Origin: Paenibacillus sp. MZ04-78.2
Lineage (GTDB): Bacteria > Bacillota > Bacilli > Paenibacillales > NBRC-103111
NCBI RefSeq assembly: GCF_024213375.1
Contig: NZ_JANAVJ010000029.1
Span: 1-63,900 of the forward strand
Length of the DNA stretch: 63,900 nt
Direction: 5' to 3'
Below are positions 1 to 8,821 of the stretch, piece by piece (position 1 is the stretch's first letter; each line of letters opens with the position of its first letter). Position numbers and translations under genes: made by a program. The notes under the pieces were generated by a model. It saw only the letters and a list, made by a program, of their open reading frames with translations, did not search any database and had not been told where the DNA came from.

Positions 1-148
1 AGCTCAAAATTTACTACTGACGAGAATTTTCATTCTCTTTATGACACTCACTCAATGTTCAGTTTTCAAAGGGCAATCACCGTCGACAAAAGCCGTACCG
101 TTAGGCTATGCAGCTTTGTCGGTTATTGTCGTCTCGTTTAGCGGCGAC
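1..148 (-). other. rRNA operon leader (16S lies off the left edge)
   Basis: Read on the minus strand, this stretch has the look of the transcribed leader before 16S rRNA. At 56-75 it holds the boxA-like element ending in TTTGAAAACTGAAC that is typical of Bacillus/Paenibacillus rRNA leaders and spacers, and at 22-37 a short hairpin (GAGAAT/ATTCTC). In B. subtilis bofA is followed by rrnA in the same orientation, and bofA is the next gene here. The 16S gene itself is not in the window, so this rests on leader similarity and gene order. Confidence 0.6.
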
Positions 149-154
149 TTTTAT

Positions 155-184
155 AATATATCACATTCGCCCAGTAGATTGCAA
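155..184 (-). promoter_or_regulatory. sigma-A-type promoter for the rRNA operon
   Basis: On the minus strand a -35 TTGCAA (179-184) is followed after 18 bases by a -10 TATATT (155-160), with an A-rich tract just upstream (187-194 as T on the plus strand) resembling an UP element. The predicted start near 148 opens the rRNA leader. Placement is by eye. Confidence 0.55.
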
Positions 185-218
185 GCATTTTTTTTAGACT
201 ATTTTTTGGAGCCGAGGT

Positions 219-491
219 TTAAACCCCAACAACCCACAATTTCAGCGCCGCCAATGCGGCAAGTCCGGGCAAGCCCAGAACGCTTACGGTCCCAACCGTC
301 ACTGCGTTCAGTGGCAGCTCCAAATGCGTGTATGAACTGAACAGATTTAGAATATACAACAAAATCGAAGCAAATGCAATATGCAGGCAAATCATACCTA
401 GCCATTGAAACGCATACCGATTACGCAGCATGACCAATCCTAACAATATACCAGACCCGACGAGCACGCTCCATAGCAAATACGATTTCAC
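219..491 (-). CDS. bofA: BofA, inhibitor of pro-sigma-K processing
   Basis: Ninety-residue integral membrane protein with two hydrophobic segments and the family's C-terminal signature (LPLNAVTVGTVSVLGLPG). In B. subtilis BofA sits in the outer forespore membrane, holds SpoIVFA and the SpoIVFB protease inactive, and so delays sigma-K activation in the mother cell. I chose the GTG at 489-491: it follows a GGAGGTG site by five bases, and its GTGA overlaps the TGA of yaaL, a classic coupling; the frame remains open further upstream but without a better site. It is the last gene of the dnaX-yaaK-recR-yaaL-bofA run. The length matches the family (about 87). Confidence 0.87.
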   Translation of the reverse strand: MKSYLLWSVLVGSGILLGLVMLRNRYAFQWLGMICLHIAFASILLYILNLFSSYTHLELPLNAVTVGTVSVLGLPGLAALAALKLWVVGV

Positions 492-775
492 GAAGACACC
501 TCCATCGAACGGGCGGCACATGCTTCTCTAGCCGAGATATTCTGGTTTTTGGCTTGCTTCAGCAGCATTTCGAATCGTTTCTCCGCCGCTTCGAGGGCAA
601 AGATGGCATAATCGATCTGTTCTTTTTCAATGACATAATCAAAGCGTCTCTGCGCTACTTCCCATTCCGTATGGGCTTTACGGATTTCTTCCACCAGCAG
701 CAGACGGTCTTGCTCAACGGCTTCGCGCTGCAAGCGGTCTTTCTTGTTTCCTATTTCCCATTTCCAAAGCTTCAT
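488..775 (-). CDS. yaaL: YaaL family protein (DUF2508)
   Basis: Ninety-five residue soluble, highly charged, helical protein, the expected DUF2508 gene between recR and bofA. The conserved part runs from about residue 24 to 76 (LLLVEEIRKAHTEWEVAQRR and the following YAIFALEAAEKRFEMLLKQA). Its function is not established. A GGGAGG site lies nine bases before the ATG. Its stop overlaps the GTG of bofA by four bases, so the two are probably translationally coupled. Family assignment is secure from sequence plus context; the role is unknown. Confidence 0.85.
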   Translation of the reverse strand: MKLWKWEIGNKKDRLQREAVEQDRLLLVEEIRKAHTEWEVAQRRFDYVIEKEQIDYAIFALEAAEKRFEMLLKQAKNQNISAREACAARSMEVSS

Positions 776-991
776 TCCCGCTAACCTCCCGATTCAAGTC
801 TCCAGGTTTGTCCTGCTACTTAAATATCTATAGGGAGCTTAGCCGGGTTAGAACTAAAAAGAAGCCTTCTCAAAAGCATCCACGCGGCGAACCGCGTGAA
901 TCATGCCTCGAGAGCTTACAGCGATCCCGTGTGCGTAAACGCAAATGGACGACTGCAAGCCGGCTTCTTGTGGTATCAAATCAATGTTTAA

Positions 992-1588
992 TTACAGCTC
1001 TCTTCTGCCTTCCAGCGCCTTGGTCAACGTTACCTCGTCCGCATACTCCAGATCTCCTCCGACGGGCAATCCGTGCGCAATCCGGGTCACCTTGAGGCCG
1101 AACGGACGAACAAGCCTGGATAGATACATCGCTGTCGCTTCGCCTTCGATATTCGGGTTCGTTGCCAGAATCAGCTCCTGCACCTGCTCGTCGCTCAGCC
1201 GCTTCAGAAGATCGGCGATCCGGATTTCGTCCGGACCGATGCCTTCCATCGGAGAAATCGCCCCGTGGAGAACATGATAATAGCCGTGAAATTCCTTGGT
1301 CCGCTCCATGGCAACCAGGTCTTTGGGCTCCTGCACGACGCAAATGACGGAAGCGTCCCGGCTTTTATCCTGACAGATACGGCAGGGATCGGTATCGGTA
1401 ATATTACAACATACGGAACAATAGTGCAGATTGCGTTTGACATTGACCAGAGCTTTGGCAAAGTCGATGACATCGTCTTCCTTCATGCGCAGCACATGAA
1501 AAGCAAGACGCCCCGCCGTTTTGGGTCCGATTCCCGGCAGACGGGAGAAGGAATCGATCAGTTTGGCTAACGGTTCCGGATAAAACAA
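992..1588 (-). CDS. recR: Recombination mediator RecR
   Basis: RecR, exactly the usual 198 residues. It acts with RecO (and RecF) to load RecA on SSB-coated single-stranded DNA during gap repair. Visible features are the N-terminal helix-hairpin-helix (residues about 14-40, [19 protein letters not shown]), a four-cysteine zinc site ([16 protein letters not shown]), and the Toprim domain with [14 protein letters not shown] and the acidic [20 protein letters not shown] segment. The start is TTG, supported by a GAGGAG site eight bases upstream. It lies in the conserved dnaX-yaaK-recR order. Confidence 0.97.
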   Translation of the reverse strand: MFYPEPLAKLIDSFSRLPGIGPKTAGRLAFHVLRMKEDDVIDFAKALVNVKRNLHYCSVCCNITDTDPCRICQDKSRDASVICVVQEPKDLVAMERTKEFHGYYHVLHGAISPMEGIGPDEIRIADLLKRLSDEQVQELILATNPNIEGEATAMYLSRLVRPFGLKVTRIAHGLPVGGDLEYADEVTLTKALEGRREL

Positions 1589-1656
1589 GCGATTGGCTCC
1601 TCACGCATTAAAGTTGAAAACCCCAGAGTAGGTTCTGGGGCTTGATCCGGCTTCGA

Positions 1657-1968
1657 TTAGAACAATCCCGGGATATTCATACCGCCGGTTAATTTGGACA
1701 TTTCTTTGCCAGCCATTTCTTCAGCTTTGGCCATTGCGTCGTTGATGGCGCTAAGGACGAGATCCTGCAGCATTTCCACATCGTCCGGATCGACCGCTTC
1801 CGGTTTGATAACAACAGCGGTAACTTTCTTTTGACCGTTTACCGTTATGCTGACGACGCCGCCACCGGCCGTTCCTTCTACGGTTCGGTTCGCGAGATCC
1901 TCCTGCGCTTTGAGCATTTGCTCCTGCATTTTTTTCACTTGCTTCATCATCTGATTCATGTTGTTCAT
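1657..1968 (-). CDS. yaaK: YbaB/EbfC family nucleoid-associated protein
   Basis: About 103-residue DNA-binding protein of the YbaB/EbfC family, nearly always found between dnaX and recR. It is methionine- and glutamine-rich at the N-terminus (NQMMKQVKKMQEQMLKAQED), then carries a beta core around GGGVVSITVNGQKKV and ends GGMNIPGLF, all family traits. I prefer the ATG at 1966-1968 because GAGGAG lies ten bases upstream; a GTG nine bases earlier (1977) is only one base from that site. It probably forms dimers that bind DNA without strong specificity. Confidence 0.93.
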   Translation of the reverse strand: MNNMNQMMKQVKKMQEQMLKAQEDLANRTVEGTAGGGVVSITVNGQKKVTAVVIKPEAVDPDDVEMLQDLVLSAINDAMAKAEEMAGKEMSKLTGGMNIPGLF

Positions 1969-1989
1969 GAAAGACACGCTCCTCGTCGC

Positions 1990-3738
1990 TTAATCTTCTT
2001 TAATTTTAACCAAATCTTCCCCAAACAATTGAATGGCCTCGTTGATCCATTCTTCCTTCACGCCGCCGGAAGCCCCTTCGTCCTCCGGAACGAGCAGGAG
2101 CTCCTCCTTCGGCCCGTCGCTCGGCTTCGCCTGATCGGCGGCAGCCTTCCAGTCCCTCAGCATCATGGTCACGAGACGATACGGCTGACCGTAAACTTCG
2201 GCCAACACCTGTTCGATCAGCTGCTTGTTGGCCGGTTTTTCGGTCGTCTCCCGGTGCATCGCGCTCTTGAAACTTACAAGTACGTTGCTGTCATGAACGG
2301 AGACAGGCTCCCCGTCCACAAGCCACGCATGAACGGTGATTTTGAGCTCTTTCACCCGCCCAAGCACCTGGCTCCACTGCTGAACGACGTTGCGGAAAGC
2401 CGGATCATCCCTGCCCTGCAGGTAAGCGTCCAGCTTCTCGATCTTTTTGGTGACGGCAGGCGCAGACGCCGGACGCGAGCTCACACCGGATACGGGACCT
2501 GAGGCTGCGGGGGCGACTCCCTGCTTCAGCAGTTGCGCAAGCTGTTCTTCCAACCGCTGAATGCGGTTCATCAGCTGTCCGACTACCCCGTCCTGTCGTT
2601 CCGAGGCCGGCGCCCCGTCTGCGCTCGATCCGCCTGTCGGAGCGGACGAAGCGCCCGCCTGGCTGCAAAGCTTCATGAGCGCGACCTCCAGCAGCGTCTG
2701 CGGCTGAACGGAATATTTCATCTCCGTCTGATAATAGTTCAACGTATCGATCATGGCAATCAACGCATCGGCTGAAAACCGCTGCGCCACCTCGGCAAAC
2801 CGTTTCACGTCGAGAATGCGCTCGGTGAGCGCCTGCGAGCCGGGAACCATTTTGACCATCAACAGGTCGCGGAAATAATAAATCAGGTTCTCCATGCACT
2901 TGTCGGCGCTTTTGCCTTCCTGCATGAACGTATTGATTAACCGCAAAGCGGCGCCTACGTCCCGATCTTGTATCGCCATCACCAAGCGCTCGAATTGATC
3001 CGAAGCCATCCCGCCTGTGATCGACAATACGTCGTCATACGTCACCCGGGCGCCTGAAAATGCAATGATCTGATCGAGTAAGCTCAGCGCATCACGCATT
3101 CCGCCATCGGATAGCCGCGCGATGAATGCCAGCGCGTCATCGTCGCTCTCGATCCGTTCGTCGGCGCACACTTGACGCAGCCGCTCCACCTGCTCCTCAA
3201 GCGACACACGGCGAAAATCGAACCGCTGACAGCGCGAAATAATCGTGGCAGGCAGCCGGTGAGGCTCTGTCGTAGCCAAAATAAACATGACATGGGCCGG
3301 CGGCTCCTCCAACGTCTTGAGCAGCGCGTTGAACGCCTCCGTCGTCAGCATATGCACCTCGTCGATGATATACACCTTCTGGCGCACTTCGGTCGGCGCA
3401 TATTTCACTTTATCCCGGATGTCGCGGATTTCATCCACGCCGCGGTTGGAGGCGGCATCGATCTCGACGACATCCATGACCGTGCCTTCGGTAATACGTA
3501 CACACGCATCGCATTCGTTGCAAGGCTCTACGCCCGGACCGTTCAAGCAGTTGACGGCTTTGGCCAATATTTTGGCCGTGGTCGTTTTCCCGGTTCCACG
3601 GGGACCGCTGAATAAATAGGCGTGGCTGAACCGCCCTTCGCGAAGCGCGTTTTGTAAGGTTTGGACAATATGCTTTTGGCCGACCATATCGTGGAACGAC
3701 TGCGGCCGCCATGTTCGATATAAGGCGATATGTGCCAT
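1990..3738 (-). CDS. dnaX: DNA polymerase III subunits gamma and tau
   Basis: Clamp-loader ATPase of the replisome, 582 residues. Walker A GPRGTGKT is at residues 45-52, a four-cysteine zinc site at C64, C73, C76 and C79, Walker B with DEVH near 126-129, and the sensor 1 / SRC arginine finger in LPATIISRCQRFDFRR. The C-terminal third is the proline/alanine-rich linker and tau-type region binding DnaB and polymerase alpha. I see no obvious slippery A-run that would produce a gamma form by frameshifting. It heads the dnaX-yaaK-recR-yaaL-bofA run; in B. subtilis the SRP RNA lies immediately upstream, whereas here a kinase gene intervenes. Confidence 0.97.
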   Translation of the reverse strand: MAHIALYRTWRPQSFHDMVGQKHIVQTLQNALREGRFSHAYLFSGPRGTGKTTTAKILAKAVNCLNGPGVEPCNECDACVRITEGTVMDVVEIDAASNRGVDEIRDIRDKVKYAPTEVRQKVYIIDEVHMLTTEAFNALLKTLEEPPAHVMFILATTEPHRLPATIISRCQRFDFRRVSLEEQVERLRQVCADERIESDDDALAFIARLSDGGMRDALSLLDQIIAFSGARVTYDDVLSITGGMASDQFERLVMAIQDRDVGAALRLINTFMQEGKSADKCMENLIYYFRDLLMVKMVPGSQALTERILDVKRFAEVAQRFSADALIAMIDTLNYYQTEMKYSVQPQTLLEVALMKLCSQAGASSAPTGGSSADGAPASERQDGVVGQLMNRIQRLEEQLAQLLKQGVAPAASGPVSGVSSRPASAPAVTKKIEKLDAYLQGRDDPAFRNVVQQWSQVLGRVKELKITVHAWLVDGEPVSVHDSNVLVSFKSAMHRETTEKPANKQLIEQVLAEVYGQPYRLVTMMLRDWKAAADQAKPSDGPKEELLLVPEDEGASGGVKEEWINEAIQLFGEDLVKIKED

Positions 3739-3809
3739 CTTGCCCTCTCCAATGATTGTTTGTCGTCTATTATACTACACTTGGAAGGAGGATTGAAGCC
3801 ACGCTGCTT

Positions 3810-4871
3810 TTAAGGAAACGGAATGCTGACGATAAACGTCGTGCCGTACCCTTTGGACGATACCCGGATGTGCCCTCCGATATCGTGAATGATCCGATGG
3901 CAAACCGACAGGCCCAGTCCCGTTCCTTCCGCTTTGGTCGTAAAGAACGGATCGAAAATTTTATCGATCACATAGGCGGGGATACCCGGACCTGTATCAT
4001 GAATCTCGATATTGACTGAGCGTTCCTCTACATTGATCTTCTCGCTTATCGTTAAAATACCCCCTTCACCCATCGCTTCGATTCCATTTTTGCCGATATT
4101 GAGAAACACCTGCTTCAGCATCTCACGGTCCGCGATCACATGCGGCAGTCCATAGAGCGACTCATATTGAACGACGACCCGATGCAGGATCGCTTCGTTA
4201 TTGATAATAGGTAAAATGTCCCGCAGCACTTCGGAGATGTCCACTTCACCGTATGTAACATGCTTCGGTTTGCCGAGCAGCAAAAATTCGTTGACCAGTT
4301 CGTTAATCCGATTGATTTCTTTGAGCATGACCATGGTATACCCGTCCTCGCGTTCCATGCCCTGCTCCTGAAACGTTTTGCGCAGTACTTGCAAAAAGCC
4401 CTTGATCGACGTGAGCGGGTTGCGGATTTCGTGGGCCGTGCCTGCGGCGATCTGGCCGATCATCGCCAGACGGTCGCTGCGCTGTACCTGTTCCTCCAGG
4501 GAACGCAGGTTGGTGACATCCTTGAAAATAATATATGCTCCGACGATCCGTTCGTCTTCATCCCGAAGTACACTGGAATCGACCAACAGCTCGTATCGCT
4601 CCTGGTTGTTGGTCCAAGATAAGGCACGATTGCGTACGACCATCCCATTCAATATACTCCGCTGCATCAGCCAGTGCTCGGCAGGCAAACCGGCAAAGAT
4701 GGAATCCAGCGCTTGATGGAGTACCTCTTCTCTTTCTAACCCCAATACACGGCAAGCCATGTCGCTGATATCGATCAATTCAAATTCGGTATTGATCAGC
4801 ATCACTCCCAGATTGACGTCCCTAAGGAATATGCCGGCAAAGCGTTGAAGCAAGGTCAGTTCGAGCCGCAT
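3810..4871 (-). CDS. PAS-domain sensor histidine kinase, sporulation-kinase type
   Basis: 353-residue soluble histidine kinase with no membrane segment. A PAS domain covers roughly residues 15-125 (INTEFELIDISDMACRVLGL and the closing YIIFKDVTNLRSLEEQ). The dimerisation/phosphoacceptor helix carries His147 in AAGTAHEIRNPLTSIKGFLQ, the H-box form of the KinA-E / Spo0F-feeding kinases. The ATPase domain has N, G1 (DTGPGIP), F (FDPFFTTK) and G2 (GTGLGLSVCHRI) boxes. There is no response regulator beside it, so it is an orphan kinase; Spo0F, encoded at 11247-11639, is the natural candidate partner (inference). It stands between the SRP RNA and dnaX. Confidence 0.9.
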   Translation of the reverse strand: MRLELTLLQRFAGIFLRDVNLGVMLINTEFELIDISDMACRVLGLEREEVLHQALDSIFAGLPAEHWLMQRSILNGMVVRNRALSWTNNQERYELLVDSSVLRDEDERIVGAYIIFKDVTNLRSLEEQVQRSDRLAMIGQIAAGTAHEIRNPLTSIKGFLQVLRKTFQEQGMEREDGYTMVMLKEINRINELVNEFLLLGKPKHVTYGEVDISEVLRDILPIINNEAILHRVVVQYESLYGLPHVIADREMLKQVFLNIGKNGIEAMGEGGILTISEKINVEERSVNIEIHDTGPGIPAYVIDKIFDPFFTTKAEGTGLGLSVCHRIIHDIGGHIRVSSKGYGTTFIVSIPFP

Positions 4872-4996
4872 TGTCTTCCTCCCCCCATTTATCAGCGGAT
4901 ACCCGAGCGCAATGGGTGTATGATTATGGTTTACTTAGCATGGTTAACTTTAGTATACAATTCTCCTAATATTTTCATTTTCCTTCTTGCAAATAC

Positions 4997-5046
4997 AAAA
5001 AAAACACCAAGTTCGACAAGCTTTTACAGCTCTTGATCTTGGTGTT
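4997..5046 (-). terminator. Intrinsic terminator after the SRP RNA
   Basis: On the minus strand AACACCAAG (5038-5046) pairs with CTTGGTGTT (5003-5011) around a 26-base loop and is followed by an eight-base U tract. It ends the SRP RNA transcript before the kinase gene. Confidence 0.78.
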
Positions 5047-5061
5047 ATGTTTTTATTTATG

Positions 5062-5334
5062 AAGGAAACCGCGCACCTACCTTGATATTACGATCCAAGC
5101 GGAATTTTTATCGTCAGCTCAAGTTAGGCCACCCTCCGGCACATGAAACTTCCTGCTTATGGCTGCTTCCTTCCGGACCTGACCAAATTCACAAGCATCC
5201 ATTGCGGAGGACCCGACTCTCAACACCAACTTTAAAACCCAAACCTTACATCGCAATACCGCGAATAGGCGTTCGACCCCGCTACAGCGGATTGCGGGTT
5301 ACAGGGCACCGCTACCTCCCCGTCTAGCACGGCA
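5062..5334 (-). ncRNA. ffs: Signal recognition particle RNA, long Bacillus type
   Basis: About 270-nucleotide SRP RNA with an Alu domain. Visible landmarks on the minus strand are the 5' GTGCTAGACGGGGAGGTAGC, the helix 3/4 loops around CCCTGTAACCCGCAATCCGC, the near-universal domain IV core GTCAGGTCCGGAAGGAAGCA (5158-5177) that binds the Ffh M domain, and a 3' end closing with GGTGCGCGG. The RNA scaffolds Ffh for co-translational targeting to FtsY/SecYEG. Ends are approximate, set from the promoter and the 3' pairing. Confidence 0.93.
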
Positions 5335-5340
5335 TACATA

Positions 5341-5369
5341 AGTATAGTCGATTCGTGTCCAAATAGCAA
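5341..5369 (-). promoter_or_regulatory. Promoter of the SRP RNA
   Basis: Minus-strand -35 TTGCTA (5364-5369), 17-base spacer, -10 TATACT (5341-5346). The predicted start seven to eight bases on coincides with the expected 5' end of the SRP RNA. Confidence 0.6.
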
Positions 5370-5379
5370 CCTCAAGGGG

Positions 5380-5766
5380 TTATTTAGCAGTAACGGTAAC
5401 ATTAGCATTGTATCTCGGCGCGGCGGCGGCTAAGGCTTCGGTAGCTCCGTGCCGGATCCGTTCGATTTCATCCGGCGGGGTATGGGCTGGAGCATTCAAA
5501 CGAACGTAAGCGGTCGGCCCGTTCAAGCTGATGCTCGCGATGCTGACGTTCGGAAACTGCTGGCTAATCGCATTCTGCATGACGCGCAGATCGTCGGGAT
5601 ACGTGCGGTAGCTGGCGCTAAGCGGCATATTCGGGTTGGTCTCGGTAATCCCGAGTGCTCCGTCCCGGGTATGCGTCGCGGAATTTTTGCTGTACTTCTG
5701 CTGGCACGCCGCAAGCCCGGACAACGCCAAAGCTGCGCTCAACAGAACGGCAAGCGATCTTAACAA
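5380..5766 (-). CDS. YhcN/YlaJ-like sporulation lipoprotein
   Basis: 128-residue predicted lipoprotein: a hydrophobic signal ends in the lipobox LAAC (Cys21), then a short polar linker and a small alpha/beta domain (residues about 50-128) containing NAISQQFPNVSIASISL, the pattern of the YhcN/YlaJ family of spore-associated lipoproteins. The role is unknown beyond that link with sporulation and germination. The start is TTG, seven bases after AGGAGGTG. It lies between rpmE and the SRP RNA. The family call is moderate because these domains diverge quickly. Confidence 0.72.
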   Translation of the reverse strand: MLRSLAVLLSAALALSGLAACQQKYSKNSATHTRDGALGITETNPNMPLSASYRTYPDDLRVMQNAISQQFPNVSIASISLNGPTAYVRLNAPAHTPPDEIERIRHGATEALAAAAPRYNANVTVTAK

Positions 5767-5787
5767 ATGAAAACACCTCCTGCAGCT

Positions 5788-5807
5788 CTAAGATCGAATG
5801 ATCTTAG
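5788..5807. repeat. Perfect 8-bp inverted repeat between rpmE and the lipoprotein gene
   Basis: CTAAGATC and GATCTTAG flank the four-base loop GAAT. It has no U tract on either side, so it is either a weak transcript-end hairpin for rpmE or an operator/processing element close to the lipoprotein gene's ribosome binding site. Confidence 0.4.
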
Positions 5808-5854
5808 GATAGCCACAGGAGGCGCGCTTATGCCGTTATGCTGCTGGCAACAAA

Positions 5855-6052
5855 TTACATGCCGTATTTCTTTTTGAATTTATCGACGCGACCGCCGGCA
5901 TCCACAAATTTTTGCTTCCCGGTAAAGAACGGGTGGCAAGCGGAGCAAATCTCTACACGAAGATTTTGCTTAATGGACCCCGTTTCAAACGTGTTACCGC
6001 ATGCGCAAGTAATCGTCGTTTGATGATAAGTCGGATGAATCGCTGTTTTCAT
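5855..6052 (-). CDS. rpmE: 50S ribosomal protein L31, zinc-binding form
   Basis: 65-residue L31. Cysteines at positions 16, 18, 36 and 39 (CAC...CSAC) make this the zinc-containing type A form rather than the zinc-free YtiA form, so it can act as a zinc reserve in the cell. The ATG at 6050-6052 follows AGAGGTG closely and gives the standard N-terminus [10 protein letters not shown]; the frame stays open 17 codons further but without a ribosome site. It is located after rho as in B. subtilis, with a radical SAM gene in between. Confidence 0.95.
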   Translation of the reverse strand: MKTAIHPTYHQTTITCACGNTFETGSIKQNLRVEICSACHPFFTGKQKFVDAGGRVDKFKKKYGM

Positions 6053-6162
6053 TGCCCTTTCACCTCTTTTGCCCTGAAACACCATGTGAATCAGAGTTAT
6101 CATTTAAACACACATGAGCGATTATAGCACGTCTGCTAGCCGCGCTGCAACTGTTTCTTGCG

Positions 6163-7413
6163 TCACTCCGCCAACTCGTCCGGAATGTGCGTATACGACC
6201 CGAGCACAACATCCGGCAGCTCCTCCCGGAAAATATCCAGCATTTGCTTCATGCCGTACCGTTCCCCCCGGGCCGCCGGAATGAGGCTCAAATAGCTCTC
6301 CGGGTCGATGTTCAGGTTGCGCAGCTGGATCAGCTTCAGATCGGTCCGGCGGGCGAATTCGATCATCGCTTCGATCTCTTCCTCCCGGTCAGTGACCCCG
6401 GGGAAAATAAGGTAGTTGATCGACGTCACAACCCCTTTGTCGGCAGCGTAGCGAAGCGATTTCTCGACATTGCGCAGCGTATACCCGCGCGGCTTGTAAT
6501 AGGCATTGTAGTGGTCATCCAGCGCGCTGATCGTACTGACGCGCATCAGATCGAGCCCGGCGTCCACGATGCCGCGAATATGATCGGTCAAGCCGGCGTT
6601 CGTGTTGATGTTAATGTAGCCCAGATCCGTGCGGCGCCGCACTTCGCGGATCGCTTCGATGATCGTCTTGGCTTGGGTGGACGGCTCGCCTTCGCAGCCT
6701 TGCCCAAAGCTGATGATGCTCTCAGGCGTCTTCAAGTGCTCCAGCATGACCTGCACGACTTCTTCCGTCGAGGGCTTGAAGTTCATCCGGGTCTGCGGCG
6801 CCGGAAACCCGCTGTCCTCCGGCTGCTCGGAGATGCAGCCGAAGCAGCCTGCATTACAGGAGAACGAGACCGGAACAGCCCCTTCCCAGCGGTTCAAAAA
6901 CGTATTGGAAGCCGTCAGGCACTCGTATCCAAGGGCACAATTGGACAAATGCTGAAACAACCGGTTGTCCTTGTACTCTCCAAGAATTCGCTTTACTCCG
7001 AGCTCCAATTCGTCGGGATCGCAGTTGCGCGGGTTCCAACGCTCCGGATCGTCGCAGGCCTCGGCTGCGACGTAGAAGCCGCCGTCTTTCCAGACGACCG
7101 CCGTATAGCCGAACAGAGGCAGCACTTTGGATTTATCGGCCTTCACGTACCCCGGCAACAGCAGACGGGTAAAGCTCTGCGGAAGCAAGGCTCCGACCGC
7201 CGTGAAGTCCCCCGGCACCACCTGCATTTCGCCCGACCGCTTATGAACGCCGATCGGGCGCGTATCCGGCAAGCTGACGAGCGTGGCTCCTTCGGGCAGC
7301 GGAATCAGCTCGTCTTCCATCATTTCCGTTACCAGCTCGCCGCTGCGGCCAAGGCCGGTGTATTCCGGATGGTCGAACAGGTTGCCGTTACGGTCCGCAT
7401 AAACCAGATTCAT
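6163..7413 (-). CDS. Radical SAM protein of unknown substrate
   Basis: 416 residues. The [4Fe-4S] cluster motif C-x3-C-x2-C is at C186, C190 and C193 (CNAGCFGC); it is followed by glycine-rich GQGCEGEPS and the strands NINTNAGL and RVSTISALD expected of the radical SAM barrel. The N-terminal 170 residues form a separate domain with extra cysteines (CDDPERWNPRNC, NCALGYEC) that might hold an auxiliary cluster. It begins 12 bases after rho and is probably cotranscribed with it. The substrate is not deducible from sequence; the GEPS/NTNAGL pattern resembles radical SAM enzymes acting on peptides or small metabolites. Confidence 0.85.
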   Translation of the reverse strand: MNLVYADRNGNLFDHPEYTGLGRSGELVTEMMEDELIPLPEGATLVSLPDTRPIGVHKRSGEMQVVPGDFTAVGALLPQSFTRLLLPGYVKADKSKVLPLFGYTAVVWKDGGFYVAAEACDDPERWNPRNCDPDELELGVKRILGEYKDNRLFQHLSNCALGYECLTASNTFLNRWEGAVPVSFSCNAGCFGCISEQPEDSGFPAPQTRMNFKPSTEEVVQVMLEHLKTPESIISFGQGCEGEPSTQAKTIIEAIREVRRRTDLGYININTNAGLTDHIRGIVDAGLDLMRVSTISALDDHYNAYYKPRGYTLRNVEKSLRYAADKGVVTSINYLIFPGVTDREEEIEAMIEFARRTDLKLIQLRNLNIDPESYLSLIPAARGERYGMKQMLDIFREELPDVVLGSYTHIPDELAE

Positions 7414-7425
7414 AAGGTCCTCCTT

Positions 7426-8733
7426 CTACGAGACGGAGTGCTTGACCCGACGGGATGTGCCGCCGCTTCCGCCCGATTGCGGGCTGCCGCCGTTCGGATC
7501 GAGGGTGTCCAGAAACTCTTGGTTCGTTTTCGTCTCGGCGAATTTTTTGAGGAACGCATCGATATAATCGTGCGAATCGTTCATTCCTTTTCGGATCGCC
7601 CATACCTTGTCGAGCTCTTCTTTCGTCAGGAGCATCTCTTCGCGGCGCGTGCCCGAGCGGCGAATATCGATAGCCGGGAAAATGCGGCGTTCCGCCAGCT
7701 TGCGGTCCAGATGCAGCTCCAGGTTCCCGGTTCCTTTAAATTCTTCATAGATGACGTCGTCCATCCGCGAGCCGGTTTCGATCAAGGCTGTCGCGAGAAT
7801 CGTCAGGCTGCCGCCTTCTTCGATATTGCGCGCGGCGCCGAAGAAACGTTTTGGCCGATGGAAGGCCCCGGGATCGATCCCCCCCGACAACGTCCGGCCC
7901 GTCGGCGGTACGACGAGGTTGTAAGCCCGCGCCAGACGCGTAATGCTATCCAGCAAAATAACGACATCCTTCTTATGCTCCACAAGCCGCTGTGCGCGTT
8001 CCAGCACAAGCTCCGCGACCTTGATATGATTTTCCGGCACCTCGTCGAAGGTAGAAGCGATCACTTCCCCGTTGACGGAGCGCTGCATGTCGGTAACCTC
8101 CTCCGGACGCTCGTCGATCAAAAGAACGAACAGCTTGACTTCCGGGTGATTGGTCGAGATGCTGTTGGCGATTTCCTTGAGCAGCAGCGTTTTTCCCGCT
8201 TTCGGCGGGGCTACGATCAAGCCGCGTTGGCCAAAGCCTACAGGAGCCAGAAGATCCATCAAACGGGTGGATAGTTTCGTAGGAGAGGTTTCCAGAACCA
8301 GTTTCCTTTGCGGATAAAGAGGAGTAAGCGCTGCGAAATGCAGCCGTTCCGAGGCCGTTTCCGGGTCTTCGCCGTTGACGGCTTCCACGTGCAGCAGCCC
8401 GAAGTAACGTTCGTTCTCCTTGGGAGGCCGGCATTTGCCGGATACGACGTCGCCGGAACGCAGGTCGAATCTGCGAATCTGCGAAGCAGAGATGTAGATA
8501 TCCTCCGAGCTCGGCAAATAGTTGATCGGCCGCAAAAAGCCGAAACCTTCTTGCAGAACGTCGAGCACGCCCTCCATGAACATCAAGCCGCTTTGTTCGG
8601 CCTGTGCGCGTAGAATGGCAAAAATGAGTTCTTTTTTCTTCATTTGGCCGTAGTACGGGATTTGATGTTTTTTAGCCAGCTTGTAAAGCTCCGTGAGCTT
8701 AAGCGCTTCAAGCTGAGCAAGATGCATATCCAT
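7426..8733 (-). CDS. rho: Transcription termination factor Rho
   Basis: 435-residue hexameric RNA translocase that releases transcripts. It shows the N-terminal helical bundle, a cold-shock-like RNA-binding domain ([20 protein letters not shown], the Rho RNP1-like segment), Walker [14 protein letters not shown], Walker [17 protein letters not shown], the Q-loop/R-loop region [13 protein letters not shown] and the arginine finger near [14 protein letters not shown]. The C-terminal tail is glycine/serine-rich ([15 protein letters not shown]). The first of two nearby ATGs was taken, with GGTGG ten bases upstream. Confidence 0.97.
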   Translation of the reverse strand: MDMHLAQLEALKLTELYKLAKKHQIPYYGQMKKKELIFAILRAQAEQSGLMFMEGVLDVLQEGFGFLRPINYLPSSEDIYISASQIRRFDLRSGDVVSGKCRPPKENERYFGLLHVEAVNGEDPETASERLHFAALTPLYPQRKLVLETSPTKLSTRLMDLLAPVGFGQRGLIVAPPKAGKTLLLKEIANSISTNHPEVKLFVLLIDERPEEVTDMQRSVNGEVIASTFDEVPENHIKVAELVLERAQRLVEHKKDVVILLDSITRLARAYNLVVPPTGRTLSGGIDPGAFHRPKRFFGAARNIEEGGSLTILATALIETGSRMDDVIYEEFKGTGNLELHLDRKLAERRIFPAIDIRRSGTRREEMLLTKEELDKVWAIRKGMNDSHDYIDAFLKKFAETKTNQEFLDTLDPNGGSPQSGGSGGTSRRVKHSVS

Positions 8734-8821
8734 AATTTTTCAACCACCAAACTATTAAATTTTCAAGTCAGCGCAAAATATACTCTAGCCTTACCCAATT
8801 TTGGAGCAATCTATACCGTTC

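Noticed and set aside
6187..8274. 695-codon open frame on the plus strand
   Set aside because: Entirely antisense to the radical SAM gene and rho; low-complexity Arg/Ala/His composition typical of antisense frames in high-GC DNA, no ribosome site.
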